Assembly (NCBI RefSeq): GCF_000241465.1
Contig: NZ_JH584235.1
Coordinates: 2,376,527 to 2,440,526 of the forward strand
Direction: 5' to 3'
Source of the DNA: Sphingomonas echinoides ATCC 14820
GTDB taxonomy: Bacteria > Pseudomonadota > Alphaproteobacteria > Sphingomonadales > Sphingomonadaceae
DNA: 64,000 bases
The notes beneath the pieces are model-generated. The model was not told the DNA's origin. It saw only the letters and a program-made list of their open reading frames with translations, and did not search any database. The translations under genes and the position numbers were made by a program. Position 1 is the first letter of the stretch, and every line of letters starts with the position of its first letter. Positions 47,059 through 55,646 of this stretch are shown one piece after another.

Positions 47059-47771
47059 TCGCTGCCGCCCGGCGCGTTGGGCGGGGGAAAGCGCAGCGAA
47101 CCGGTCGGATCGAGCAAGCGCCCATGATCGAGCCGCATCATATGCGCCTTCTGGATGCGCCCGAGCAGGTGGAAATCGTGCGTCGCGACCACGACTGTCG
47201 TGCCGAGGCGATTGAGCGAATCGAACAAATGCAGCAGCCGCTCCGCCATGTCGGGATCGACATTGCCGGTCGGCTCGTCGGCAACGAGGATTTCCGGGCG
47301 ACCAATCACCGCGCGCGCAATCGCCACGCGCTGCTGCTCGCCGCCCGACAGCGTCGGCGGCTTGGCGTCGACGCGGTCGCTGAGCCCGACCCAGGCCAGC
47401 ATCTCGCGCACCGGCGCCTCGACATCGCTTTCGGGCACGCCCGACACGCGCAGCGGCAAGGCGATATTGTCATAGGCCGAGAGATGCGGGACGAGGCGGA
47501 AATCCTGGAACACCACCCCAATCCGCCGCCGGAAGCCCGGCAAGCGCGATCGCGGCAAGGTCACCGCATCTTCGCCGAACAGCCGGATGCTGCCGCGCGT
47601 CGGGCGCTGCGCCAGATAGAGCAGCTTCAACAGCGACGTCTTGCCCGCCCCCGATGCGCCGGTCAGGAAATAAAATGCCCCGGTCGACAGCGTAAAGCTG
47701 ACGTCGGACAGCGTCTCCTGGCCGGTGCCGTAGCGTAGCCCCACATTCTCGAACTGGACGATATTCGCCAT
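47055..47771 (-). CDS. ftsE: Cell division ABC ATPase FtsE
   Basis: 238-residue ABC ATPase: VQFENVGLRYGTGQETLSDV, Walker A GASGAGKTSLLKLLYL, Q-loop VVFQDFRLVPHLSAYDN, signature LSGGEQQRVAIARA, and Walker B ILVADEPTGNVD. First gene of the ftsE-ftsX-ydcF-plsC run on the minus strand. It is divergent from the zinc-ribbon gene across a 177-base gap at 47772-47948. Confidence 0.94.
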   Translation of the reverse strand: MANIVQFENVGLRYGTGQETLSDVSFTLSTGAFYFLTGASGAGKTSLLKLLYLAQRPTRGSIRLFGEDAVTLPRSRLPGFRRRIGVVFQDFRLVPHLSAYDNIALPLRVSGVPESDVEAPVREMLAWVGLSDRVDAKPPTLSGGEQQRVAIARAVIGRPEILVADEPTGNVDPDMAERLLHLFDSLNRLGTTVVVATHDFHLLGRIQKAHMMRLDHGRLLDPTGSLRFPPPNAPGGSE

Positions 47772-47948
47772 GTGGCGCGTGCTGCTCGCTCTCTAATCAA
47801 TGCCCTGCGCCTGCATCGCACGATCCGGCGCGCCGCCACAAGCGCGGGCAGCATGATCGACTTGCGAAAGGCTTGCCTAGCCCGGCTGCCTGGGCTTAGA
47901 TTCGGCAGATACGTTGCCACAGGGCGGTAACGGGGCCAAAGCCGTATC

Positions 47949-48671
47949 ATGATCCTCGAATGCACCGAGTGCCACACGCGTTACCTCGTCCCGGATTCCG
48001 CCATCGGGGCGGATGGGCGGACCGTGCGGTGCGCAAGTTGCAAGCACAGTTGGTTCCAGGCGGGCGCCCCCGTGCTCGATCTGGTTGCGCGGGCCGAAGC
48101 GGCCCCGATCGCGCCGCCGCCCGTCGCGGCCCGGACGGAGGCGGCGGTCGAGACTCCGCCGGAACCTGTCTCGGCACCGGCGGCCAGCGCAGCGACCGCA
48201 TCCTATGACGATTACGATGCGTTCGCGCACGAGCCGCCGTTTCGCCCGCGCCGCAACCCGGCGCGGCGCTGGACCGTGGCGGCGATCGCGGCTGGCATCG
48301 CCATGCTCGCGGCAGCAGCGCTGGTTTTCTATTCCGACCTGCCCGGGCTGGCGGGCCAGTTGTTTCGCCCGGCAACCGGCACGCCGCTGAAAATCGTCAG
48401 CAAGCCGGTCGACCAGCATACCTTTAACGGCAACGAGATTTTCGCGGTCAGCGGCATCGTGCTCAACCCGACCGACACCCGCCAGCCGATCCCCGACATC
48501 CGCGCCGACTTGCGCGATGCGCAGAAGCGGATCGTGTTCAGCTGGATCATCCGGCCGGAAGCGACCACGCTGCCGCCCAAGGGCCAAGTCCAGTTCAACT
48601 CAGCCCAAGTGAATGTGCCGGTCAACGCGCAGGAGCTGGTGCTCAGTTTTTCGGGCGAAGCCGCGCACTGA
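47949..48671 (+). CDS. MJ0042 zinc-ribbon / DUF3426 protein
   Basis: 240 residues. An N-terminal zinc ribbon has two CxxC pairs (LECTECHTRYLVPDSAIGAD, VRCASCKHSW). A variable linker and one helix (about residues 113-132, AAIAAGIAMLAAAALVFYSD) follow, then a C-terminal DUF3426 beta-sandwich with FAVSGIVLNPTDTRQPIPDI. The function is unknown; the ribbon is probably cytosolic and the sandwich periplasmic. Its last 29 bases overlap the 3' end of the opposing MATE gene. Confidence 0.85.
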   Translation: MILECTECHTRYLVPDSAIGADGRTVRCASCKHSWFQAGAPVLDLVARAEAAPIAPPPVAARTEAAVETPPEPVSAPAASAATASYDDYDAFAHEPPFRPRRNPARRWTVAAIAAGIAMLAAAALVFYSDLPGLAGQLFRPATGTPLKIVSKPVDQHTFNGNEIFAVSGIVLNPTDTRQPIPDIRADLRDAQKRIVFSWIIRPEATTLPPKGQVQFNSAQVNVPVNAQELVLSFSGEAAH

Positions 48672-50019
48672 TCCAGGCGAAGCGACCGCCATGCAGAAGT
48701 GCGGCGGCCACCATCCCTAGCCCGGAGGCATAGACGAGCCCAAGCGGCCCAACGCCCGCCTGCACGAACAGCCACCCCGCCCCGCCGGTGACGACGAAGA
48801 ACGCGATGATGCTGTTCACCCCCGCCGCAATCTGGTCGCCGAGCGACCGCAGCGCATAGACGAACACCACCTGCACGCCGTCGAACAGAATGAACGGTGC
48901 CCAGATCGGCAGCATCGCCAGCGCCACCGCATGCACGCCAGCGGCCGCCGGGAACGCCGCGACGATCGGCCAACGCGCCACCACGATCACAATCGCCAGC
49001 AAGCCCGTGAACAAGGCCGCCAGCGCAGCCGCGATCAGCGTGCGGGGCACTGCCAGCGCAGGGGTGCCCTCGCCCACTGCATTGCCGACGCGCACCCCCG
49101 CCGCCGATCCCAGCCCCAACGCGACCCCGAAGGTGACGTTGTGGACCGAGAAGACGATCTGGAATGCGTGCGCGGTCACCGGGCCGAAATCGGTCGACAG
49201 CGCGATCAGAATCGAAAAGCCCGCCAGTTCCAGGCCCGACGCGATTGCGGGCACGATCCCGAAGCGCGCCAGCCGCATGGCACCGGGCACGGCAGCCCCC
49301 CAAGCCCGCCGCGAAAGATCGCGCACCCCGCGCGCCCGCGCAGTGTCCGTCGTCCACACTGCCGCCAGCATCGCCACCGCGCCGATCAGCGAGGCGCTTG
49401 CCGTAGCCGAAGCCGCTCCGACCGCCCCCAAAGCGGGCAGCCCCAAACGCCCGCCCGACCACGCCCAGGCCAGCACAGCGTTGAGCGGCAGAATCGCAAG
49501 GTTGACCACCATCACCCGGCGTGGCCGCGAAATCGCCTCCAGAAAGAAGCTCGCCGCGATCGTCGTGAGTTGGAATGGATAGGACAATGCCATCACCCGC
49601 ACGACGCGCGCCGCCGGCCCCACCAAAGCGGGCGCGACGCCAATGCCGCCCAACATCACTTCGGCAAACAGCCCGAAACCGAGCGCACCCAGCGCGCCCA
49701 GCACCAGCGCCAGCACCAGCCCTTCGCGCAGCGTCGCGCCCGTACGCGGCAGGTCGCCCGCGCCATCGGCACGCGCGGTGAACACCAAAGTACCCGACAA
49801 CCACGCCAATCCGGCGACGATCGTCACGAAGGTCAGCGCGCGACTCGCGCCCAATGCGGCGACCTGGTCGGTGCCGGTCAAACCGACCACCACAATGTCG
49901 GTGACGCTCAAAATCGTCCAGTTGAGGCTGGTCAGCATCACCGGCCATGCCAGCGTGAGAATACGCCGCGTCTCCGCAACGCATCGGTCGGAGCGGGTTG
50001 GGAGTTGGGCAACGGGCAT
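48643..50019 (-). CDS. MATE family multidrug exporter
   Basis: 458-residue membrane protein with about twelve helices in two homologous halves. It opens with ETRRILTLAWPVMLTSLNWTIL and DIVVVGLTGTDQVAALGASR, and the second half has AHAFQIVFSVHNVTFGVALG and GVRVGNAVGEGTPALAVPRT, standard MATE sites. It exports cationic drugs or metabolites in exchange for Na+ or H+. Its 3' end overlaps the convergent zinc-ribbon gene. Confidence 0.9.
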   Translation of the reverse strand: MPVAQLPTRSDRCVAETRRILTLAWPVMLTSLNWTILSVTDIVVVGLTGTDQVAALGASRALTFVTIVAGLAWLSGTLVFTARADGAGDLPRTGATLREGLVLALVLGALGALGFGLFAEVMLGGIGVAPALVGPAARVVRVMALSYPFQLTTIAASFFLEAISRPRRVMVVNLAILPLNAVLAWAWSGGRLGLPALGAVGAASATASASLIGAVAMLAAVWTTDTARARGVRDLSRRAWGAAVPGAMRLARFGIVPAIASGLELAGFSILIALSTDFGPVTAHAFQIVFSVHNVTFGVALGLGSAAGVRVGNAVGEGTPALAVPRTLIAAALAALFTGLLAIVIVVARWPIVAAFPAAAGVHAVALAMLPIWAPFILFDGVQVVFVYALRSLGDQIAAGVNSIIAFFVVTGGAGWLFVQAGVGPLGLVYASGLGMVAAALLHGGRFAWISARLRPKN

Positions 50020-50129
50020 CCGGGCCTGCTACGCGCATCATCCCGATTGCGATAGGCATTGCGCCCGCCGCGATGCTTTGCTAGGGGCGCTCGCCTACCA
50101 GCTGCCGGGCGTGCCCGGTGATGTTACGT

Positions 50130-50216
50130 GCGGCCGTGGCGGAACTGGTAGACGCGCAACGTTGAGGTCGTTGTGGGCGAAAGCCCGTGGAAGTTCGAGT
50201 CTTCTCGGCCGCACCA
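50130..50216 (+). tRNA. tRNA-Leu (anticodon GAG)
   Basis: An 87-base cloverleaf with a long variable arm typical of leucine tRNA. The acceptor stem pairs GCGGCCG (50130-50136) with CGGCCGC (50206-50212), then A and an encoded CCA. The anticodon stem AACG/CGTT frames TT-GAG-GT. The T arm contains GTTCGAGTC. It reads CUC and CUU codons. Lower-GC sequence begins right after its 3' end, the usual place for integrated elements. Confidence 0.96.
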
Positions 50217-50296
50217 CTTTTTAAAGTGCCGAATTTTTTATAGTCCCTGCAGCGGACTGTTTGGAAGGCGGCAGGCAAGCAATCATGATGTAGCGC

Positions 50297-50332
50297 TTGC
50301 AATGTTGGAAAATGTTGCTGATATGTTCCAAC
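50297..50332 (+). promoter_or_regulatory. Possible promoter with inverted repeat before the cassette
   Basis: TTGCAA (50297-50302) and GATATG (50320-50325) are separated by 17 bases. An inverted repeat GTTGGAA (50304-50310) and TTCCAAC (50326-50332) overlaps this span and could bind a repressor. It lies 23 bases before the chosen ATG at 50355. Confidence 0.35.
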
Positions 50333-50354
50333 CTCTCCAACGGGGGTGGCACAA

Positions 50355-51371
50355 ATGGAAATATCAACAGCTGAGCGGCGACGAGCATTTTCCTGCTGGT
50401 TAAGAACCGGCCGATTGCCCTCTGTGCGCAACGCGAACGGCGTAGAATTCAAATTCAATCCGTATCATGATCGGCAGAACGGGAGGTTCACCTTCCGCAC
50501 GGGCGGAACCGCCGGAGGAAACCCTTTAGCCCCCCCTGGCGGCCAACAAACAGCGCAGGCTACCTCAGAAGCGGAACGGGAACCGGCGCGAGGCAGTAAC
50601 AGTCGAGCGTTCGAAATCCCAATGACGTTGGAACAGTCGTTTCCAGGACTACAAAATGCTCCTGGAGGCGCGCTGATTGCGGTCGCGGATACTCTGTTCG
50701 ATTTTACCGGACCTGCGAATGAATCGATGGCGCAGTTTCTTCAGGATCAGTCCAGGCACCTCATATCCCAAATCAAGGCGATCGATCCAAACTGGCATTA
50801 CGATGAGATTGGTCCGACCGACGCATTTGGAATGCCGATCGTGACGGTCCAAGGCCTAAGCGCAAAGGTCGACGATCTGCGCTTCCAACGCGCCGCAGCC
50901 TTTGCGCGGGTGAAGGGTGACTATGGTCCACTCCAGGTCGAAACACTGCGTTTTGTGCAGCAACGCGCTGACGGCGCGTATAGCGATGGTCTTGCGTTGC
51001 TCAAGGCTGGCCGCCTGACCCCGAGACTCTCGGACAGAGAGGCAGTAGGAAACTACGTCGATCGGGAAGTTCGGCGAGATCTTCGCGTGCGCTATAGTCA
51101 ATTGGGCATCGTCTCAAGCGGGCAGGGGCCTGTGCGGGTAAACCGGAGGGAAGACGACACTTCCGGCAATGACCTCACCTATCGGCGACCAGACGCGCGC
51201 GTTAAAGACGTTGCGTTCGACGTTACTTTGACGCGCAAGACGCTAAGAACGCCCCAAGTCCGCGGCTTTTTCAACACTGACTTTCGACCGAGCCGAGTCG
51301 TGATCATCCGTCCTCGTCAGCTCGGTATCGATCATACCTATGTTCTTTCCCGCCCGGAGACGAAACGATGA
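50355..51371 (+). CDS. Candidate toxin/effector with N-terminal delivery-like tag
   Basis: 338 residues, no family I can name. Three parts are visible. First, an N-terminal module with FSCWLRTGRLP and KFNPYHDRQNGRFTF, which recalls leaders seen on other sphingomonad and phage-linked proteins. Second, a Gly/Pro/Gln-rich linker (about residues 55-90). Third, a longer body ending in a compact domain, PDARVKDVAFDVTLTRK (Asp280, Asp289, Lys295), then QVRGFFNTDFRPSRVVIIRP. The Asp...Asp-x-Thr...Lys spacing is loosely like a PD-(D/E)xK nuclease core. GC is about 56% in two lines counted, below neighbours. ATG chosen for an upstream GGGGG; a GTG three codons earlier is possible. Confidence 0.55.
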   Translation: MEISTAERRRAFSCWLRTGRLPSVRNANGVEFKFNPYHDRQNGRFTFRTGGTAGGNPLAPPGGQQTAQATSEAEREPARGSNSRAFEIPMTLEQSFPGLQNAPGGALIAVADTLFDFTGPANESMAQFLQDQSRHLISQIKAIDPNWHYDEIGPTDAFGMPIVTVQGLSAKVDDLRFQRAAAFARVKGDYGPLQVETLRFVQQRADGAYSDGLALLKAGRLTPRLSDREAVGNYVDREVRRDLRVRYSQLGIVSSGQGPVRVNRREDDTSGNDLTYRRPDARVKDVAFDVTLTRKTLRTPQVRGFFNTDFRPSRVVIIRPRQLGIDHTYVLSRPETKR

Positions 51372-51760
51372 GCCCTAACCCCTACTTCAATCCAAAGCCG
51401 TACATCCCGGCGTCACTCAGCGAAATTTACGATCAGCTTGGATCAATGATATTACATGCCCCCACTTTTCTCGACCGAACGCTCGTTTTCCCCGATCGGA
51501 ACATCGACAGCGAGTTCGACACGCTGGTCAAAGGGTTTGACATCGTCCGGAAAAAGCTGGGGGAAGAGCGCTACGCTGCGCTGATCGATCTCGCGGCGCG
51601 CGCGAAGGCGCTGTTCGCCGCCGATCAGGACGATACCAACGGCAAGACCGACCAGGGGCGTGCGCTACTCTTCGAGATCGAGGATATTTTACGTGATGCG
51701 CGGCGCAGCCGCGTCAAGGCCAAACTTCCCGATGATGAAGGTGAGATAACTGGCGACTGA
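51368..51760 (+). CDS. Candidate immunity partner of the upstream gene
   Basis: 130-residue small soluble protein with no recognised family. It is mostly helical by eye (SEIYDQLGSMILHAP, YAALIDLAARAKALF, LLFEIEDILRDARRS) with an acidic tail (DDEGEITGD). Its ATG overlaps the upstream stop (ATGA), so the two are made together. A large effector followed at once by a small, coupled, acidic partner is the usual layout of toxin-immunity pairs. Function is inferred from layout only. Confidence 0.5.
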   Translation: MSPNPYFNPKPYIPASLSEIYDQLGSMILHAPTFLDRTLVFPDRNIDSEFDTLVKGFDIVRKKLGEERYAALIDLAARAKALFAADQDDTNGKTDQGRALLFEIEDILRDARRSRVKAKLPDDEGEITGD

Positions 51761-51837
51761 GGTAAATTCTGCGGTGATCGAGGTGCCCCTTTTAATGAGA
51801 CGAGGCATCGGCCCCCTAAGCTTGCAAGACCCTGCCC

Positions 51838-53085
51838 TCACTCCACCCAGTCGCGCGGGAGAAACCGGCTGGCGAGCGCCATCAACGCTCCGGCGACCAG
51901 ATACAGGCAGAGGCCCGTCGCAATCGCGTAGCGCAGCGCATCGGTGCCATAGGTCGGCGTCAAATGATCCGACAGCGCGCCGATCACCCAGGAACCCAGC
52001 CCGAGCCCGATCAAATTGTTGATCAGCAGGAAACTGGCCGAGGCGGTCGCGCGCATATGGGCCGGGACGAGATGCTGGACCGCGGTCAAGACCGGGCCGA
52101 GCCAGACATAGACCAGCGCCTGTGGCAGCAGGAACAAGGCGAATGCCGCCTGCCACGATTCGGCCAATACCCCGGCGATGAACAGCGGCGTCCCCACCAC
52201 ATAGCAGATCGCCGGAAACAGCGCGTACCAGCGCCGCCCGCGCGCGCCGAGCCGGTCACCCAACCATCCGCCCAGCACAATGCCCGCAACCCCGCCGCTG
52301 AGCAGCAGCGCGCCGAAGAACTGCCCGGTCTGGCTCAAGCCCAGACCGTAGTTGCGCATGATCATGCTCGGCAGCCAGAACGCGACGCCATAACCGCACA
52401 TCGACCCCGCTGCCGCGCCAAAGGCGAGCAGCCAGAAGCTCGGCTTGGCGGCGAGGATGCCGAAGACATGGGTGATCGGCACTTGATCCACCGGTGCCAC
52501 CGCGCGCGGGCGATCGCGCACAATCGCTTTGAACGCAGGCGCGAGCAGCAGCCCCGCCACCCCAACCGCGAGGAACGCGCTGCGCCATTCGACCGTCTGC
52601 GCGATATAGCCGCCGAGCAGGGCCCCTGCCGCCGCGCCCACCGGGATGCCGAGCGAATAGATCGACAGCGCCCGCGCCCGCATGTTGGCCGGATAATAAT
52701 CGCCGATCAGCGCATAAGAGGGTGCCACCCCGCCCGCTTCGCCAACGCCGACACCGAGGCGAAAGGCGAACATCTGCCCGAAGCTCTGCGCGGTGCCGCA
52801 CAATGCGGTGAACACGCTCCACACGCCGAGCGACAGCGCAATCACCCAGGACCGGCTGGTGCGATCCGCCAGCAAGGCGAGCGGGATCGCCAGCGTCGAA
52901 TAGAGCGCGGCAAAGGCCAGGCCGCCGAGCATCCCGAGTTGCGTATCGGTCAGCCCCAACGATGCCTTCACCGGCTGCGCGAGGATGCTCAGAATCTGCC
53001 GATCAAGAAAATTAAAGGTGTAGACCAGCAGCAGCATCGCCAGGACGAGCGCGCGGTTTGCCGGGCGGGGGGTGTCGGTGGTCAT
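51838..53085 (-). CDS. MFS transporter (spinster-like)
   Basis: 415 residues with about twelve helices. It opens LVYTFNFLDRQILSILAQPVK, has LADRTSRSWVIALSLGVWSVFT (the loop 2-3 signature) and RLGVGVGEAGGVAPSYALIGDYYP, typical of spinster-like carriers common beside TonB receptors in sphingomonads. It probably carries the ligand of the nearby receptor across the inner membrane. ATG with GAGGGCAGG upstream. A terminator separates it from the receptor gene, so it has its own transcript. Confidence 0.88.
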   Translation of the reverse strand: MTTDTPRPANRALVLAMLLLVYTFNFLDRQILSILAQPVKASLGLTDTQLGMLGGLAFAALYSTLAIPLALLADRTSRSWVIALSLGVWSVFTALCGTAQSFGQMFAFRLGVGVGEAGGVAPSYALIGDYYPANMRARALSIYSLGIPVGAAAGALLGGYIAQTVEWRSAFLAVGVAGLLLAPAFKAIVRDRPRAVAPVDQVPITHVFGILAAKPSFWLLAFGAAAGSMCGYGVAFWLPSMIMRNYGLGLSQTGQFFGALLLSGGVAGIVLGGWLGDRLGARGRRWYALFPAICYVVGTPLFIAGVLAESWQAAFALFLLPQALVYVWLGPVLTAVQHLVPAHMRATASASFLLINNLIGLGLGSWVIGALSDHLTPTYGTDALRYAIATGLCLYLVAGALMALASRFLPRDWVE

Positions 53086-53109
53086 GCTGCCTGCCCTCAA
53101 TCGTAAAAA

Positions 53110-53141
53110 GGGCCGGGCACCCTGTGTCGAGTGCCCGGCCC
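53110..53141 (-). terminator. Terminator of the TonB-dependent receptor gene
   Basis: GGGCCGGGCAC (53110-53120) pairs with GTGCCCGGCCC (53131-53141). Read leftward it is followed by a five-T run (AAAAA at 53105-53109 on the plus strand). It lies 22 bases after the receptor stop. Confidence 0.88.
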
Positions 53142-53163
53142 GCATGTTTGTAACCGCCGCGAT

Positions 53164-55524
53164 TCAGAATTTCGCGGTAATCGTCCCGAACACCTGGCGC
53201 GGATTGCCGTAAAAGGCGGTTGCAATCCCTTCCTTGCCCAGCGTCGGAACATAGGGGCCATTCGGCACCGCCACGTTGGCGAGATTGATCGGATTCCCGG
53301 CCAGATCGGTGCGGATATATTGGTAGCCCGAGGTCTTATAGTGCTTGTCGGTGATGTTCTTGGCATGGACGCCGATCGAATAGCGCCCCTTGCCGAAGGT
53401 GTAGGTCAAATGCGCATCCCATAGCGCATAGCCCGGCTGGTCGAGGAACGGGCTGGCGGTTTCGAACTGGTGCGTCAGGCTGCGATACGACACCGTGGTG
53501 GAGGCGTTGACCTTGCCCGGCCCGGCCGGCAGCGTGGCACCGAGCGTGCCCGACAGCGTCCAGTCCGGCGTGTTCTGGAACACGCGGACATTGGCGACAT
53601 CGGTGCCGGTCGGCCCGATGAACGTCTTATATTTGGCGCTGATATAGCCGAGCGTCCCGGCCAGCGTCACGTTCGACCCGGCCCCGGCAAAATCTCGCGC
53701 GAGGATCGCGTTCGATTCGAGTTCAACGCCTTTGATCGTCGCTTTGGCGGCGTTGGTGGTGATGCCGCAGAAGGACTGGACCCCGCCGATGATGCAGCCG
53801 ACCGATCCCGGCACCTGCACATTGCTATAGTCCGAATAGAAACCGTCGAGCGCGAAGGTCAGGCGCTTGTCGAACAGCGCGCCCTTCCAGCCGACCTCAT
53901 AGCTCTTCACCACTTCGGGCTTGAACAACAGATAGTTGTAGATTTCCTGATAGCTGCGCACGCCATCCTGATTGACGTCGGGGGCCGAGGTGCCCGACCC
54001 GCGCGGATCGAACCCGCCGCCCTTAAAGCCTTCCGAATAAGACGCATAAAACAGATGGTCGGCGGTCGGCTTAAAGCTCAGCGAGGCGCGCGGGGTGAAG
54101 CGTTTGAAATTGGCGGTGCCGCGGAAATTGGTCGATGGCGCACCGACCAGCGTCGGATTGCCGCCGAATTCCGAGGTCACGCCGAAATAGCTGGCCTTGA
54201 AGATATAGGACTCACGCTGGTCCCAAGTATAGCGCCCGCCCAGCGACAGGCTCCATTGCGGCGTGAAATCATAAGTGAAATCGCCAAAGATCGAGCTCGT
54301 CTCGGTCCGCACGTCGCCTGCGGTATAGGCGTCGAAGTTGGGGAGCGTCGTCGACAGGAGCACGTCGAAGCCGGTCGAAGCCTTCGCCCCCAGATAATAG
54401 AAGCCGACCAGGCCGTTGAGCTTGTCGCTCTTATAGGCGAGCTGGAATTCCTGGCTGGTCTGTTCGTTGCGATAGACGGCCGGCACATCGACATCGACCG
54501 CAGGCAGTGCGTCAAAGTCGATCGGCGTGAAGGAGCGGTCCTTGCGGAACGCGCTGATGCTTTTCAGCGTCAGATGATCGCTCAGTTCGCCGGTCGCCAC
54601 CAGCGACAGCCCGCCCGCCTGGATATTCTGACGCGGGCTGTTGAGCCCGGCGCGCGTATCGAACGGATTGGATTGAACCGGCGTCGCGCTGGCCAAGCTG
54701 GTGATCAACCGCGAACCGTTGCGCGCGTTCGATTTGTCCTCGGTATAATCGCCGGTCAGCCGCAGCGACATCCGCCCGTCGGGCGAGGCAAACTCGATCG
54801 TGCCGCGCCCGGCCCAGACGTCCTTGTTATAATTGTCGATGTTGAGGTTGGTGTTGCGCCCGAAACCGTCGCGCGTCAGCCGCGCGCCCGATACGCCGAT
54901 CTTGAACAGCGGCCCGACCGGCGTCGACAGGCTGATGATCCCGTCCGCCTGATTGAACGAGCCATAGCTCGCTTTGAAGCTCGCCTCGGGCACATCGGCC
55001 AGGCGCTTGGTCACATATTTGACCGCGCCGCCAATGGTGTTGCGGCCGTAGAGCGTGCCCTGCGGCCCGCGCAGCACTTCGATGCGATCGACTTCATACA
55101 CATCCAGCACCGCCGCCTGCGGCCGGTTGAGATAGACGTCGTCGAGATAGATGCCGATGCCCGCCTCGAACCCGGGCACCGGATCCTGCTGGCCGACGCC
55201 GCGAATGAAGGCGGCGAGCGTGGAATTGGTCCCGCGCGCATCCTTCAGCGTGGTGTTGGGGGTGACGTTCTGGATGTCGGTCAAATCGACCACGCCGGTC
55301 TTCTCGAGCCGATCCGCGCTGAAGGCGGTCACCGCGATCGGCACGTTGAGCAAGGTCTCGGCACGGCGACGCGCGGTCACGACGATGTCGCTGCTCTCCG
55401 CCACCGCTTCCGGTTCTGCTGTCGTTGGTGTGGGGGCGGTCTGGGCCATGGCAGGCACGGCGGCAATGGCAGCGAGCGCGACGCTGGCGCTGAGCAACAA
55501 GCGCACGGAATTCAGGCGTGTCAT
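53164..55524 (-). CDS. TonB-dependent outer membrane receptor
   Basis: 786 residues. Signal peptide (RLLLSASVALAAIAAVPAMA), TonB box SSDIVVTARRR, then the plug domain (LLNVPIAVTAFSADRLEKTG, DRIEVLRGPQGTLYGRNTIG) and a 22-strand barrel ending in the usual terminal phenylalanine (TITAKF). It imports a scarce or large nutrient using TonB energy; the ligand is unknown. AGGAGGGG precedes the ATG. The flanking TetR regulator and MFS carrier suggest one uptake pathway for an aromatic, terpenoid or similar compound. Confidence 0.94.
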   Translation of the reverse strand: MTRLNSVRLLLSASVALAAIAAVPAMAQTAPTPTTAEPEAVAESSDIVVTARRRAETLLNVPIAVTAFSADRLEKTGVVDLTDIQNVTPNTTLKDARGTNSTLAAFIRGVGQQDPVPGFEAGIGIYLDDVYLNRPQAAVLDVYEVDRIEVLRGPQGTLYGRNTIGGAVKYVTKRLADVPEASFKASYGSFNQADGIISLSTPVGPLFKIGVSGARLTRDGFGRNTNLNIDNYNKDVWAGRGTIEFASPDGRMSLRLTGDYTEDKSNARNGSRLITSLASATPVQSNPFDTRAGLNSPRQNIQAGGLSLVATGELSDHLTLKSISAFRKDRSFTPIDFDALPAVDVDVPAVYRNEQTSQEFQLAYKSDKLNGLVGFYYLGAKASTGFDVLLSTTLPNFDAYTAGDVRTETSSIFGDFTYDFTPQWSLSLGGRYTWDQRESYIFKASYFGVTSEFGGNPTLVGAPSTNFRGTANFKRFTPRASLSFKPTADHLFYASYSEGFKGGGFDPRGSGTSAPDVNQDGVRSYQEIYNYLLFKPEVVKSYEVGWKGALFDKRLTFALDGFYSDYSNVQVPGSVGCIIGGVQSFCGITTNAAKATIKGVELESNAILARDFAGAGSNVTLAGTLGYISAKYKTFIGPTGTDVANVRVFQNTPDWTLSGTLGATLPAGPGKVNASTTVSYRSLTHQFETASPFLDQPGYALWDAHLTYTFGKGRYSIGVHAKNITDKHYKTSGYQYIRTDLAGNPINLANVAVPNGPYVPTLGKEGIATAFYGNPRQVFGTITAKF

Positions 55525-55599
55525 CGGTTTTCCCCTCCTGCGGCGCATCCACATGGCCCGATATGCATCCGGGTTGTGCGCCTGTGATTCTCGCTTTAC

Positions 55600-55620
55600 T
55601 GAAACATGAACCAGGTTTCA
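55600..55620. promoter_or_regulatory. Palindromic operator between receptor and tetR
   Basis: TGAAAC at 55600-55605 and GTTTCA at 55615-55620 form an inverted repeat with a 9-base centre, in the divergent region. Size and symmetry suit a TetR dimer. Binding would control both the receptor gene and tetR. Confidence 0.5.
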
Positions 55621-55646
55621 ACTTGGGAATTGGGGAGGACGATCGG

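Noticed and set aside
50206-51838. Second copy of the tRNA-Leu 3' end as an attachment site
   Set aside because: No duplicate of the T-arm/acceptor sequence was found before the MFS gene, so a complete integrative element is not demonstrated.
53470-55587. 705-codon plus-strand frame over the TonB receptor
   Set aside because: It is antisense to the receptor, whose signal peptide, plug and barrel end are all evident.
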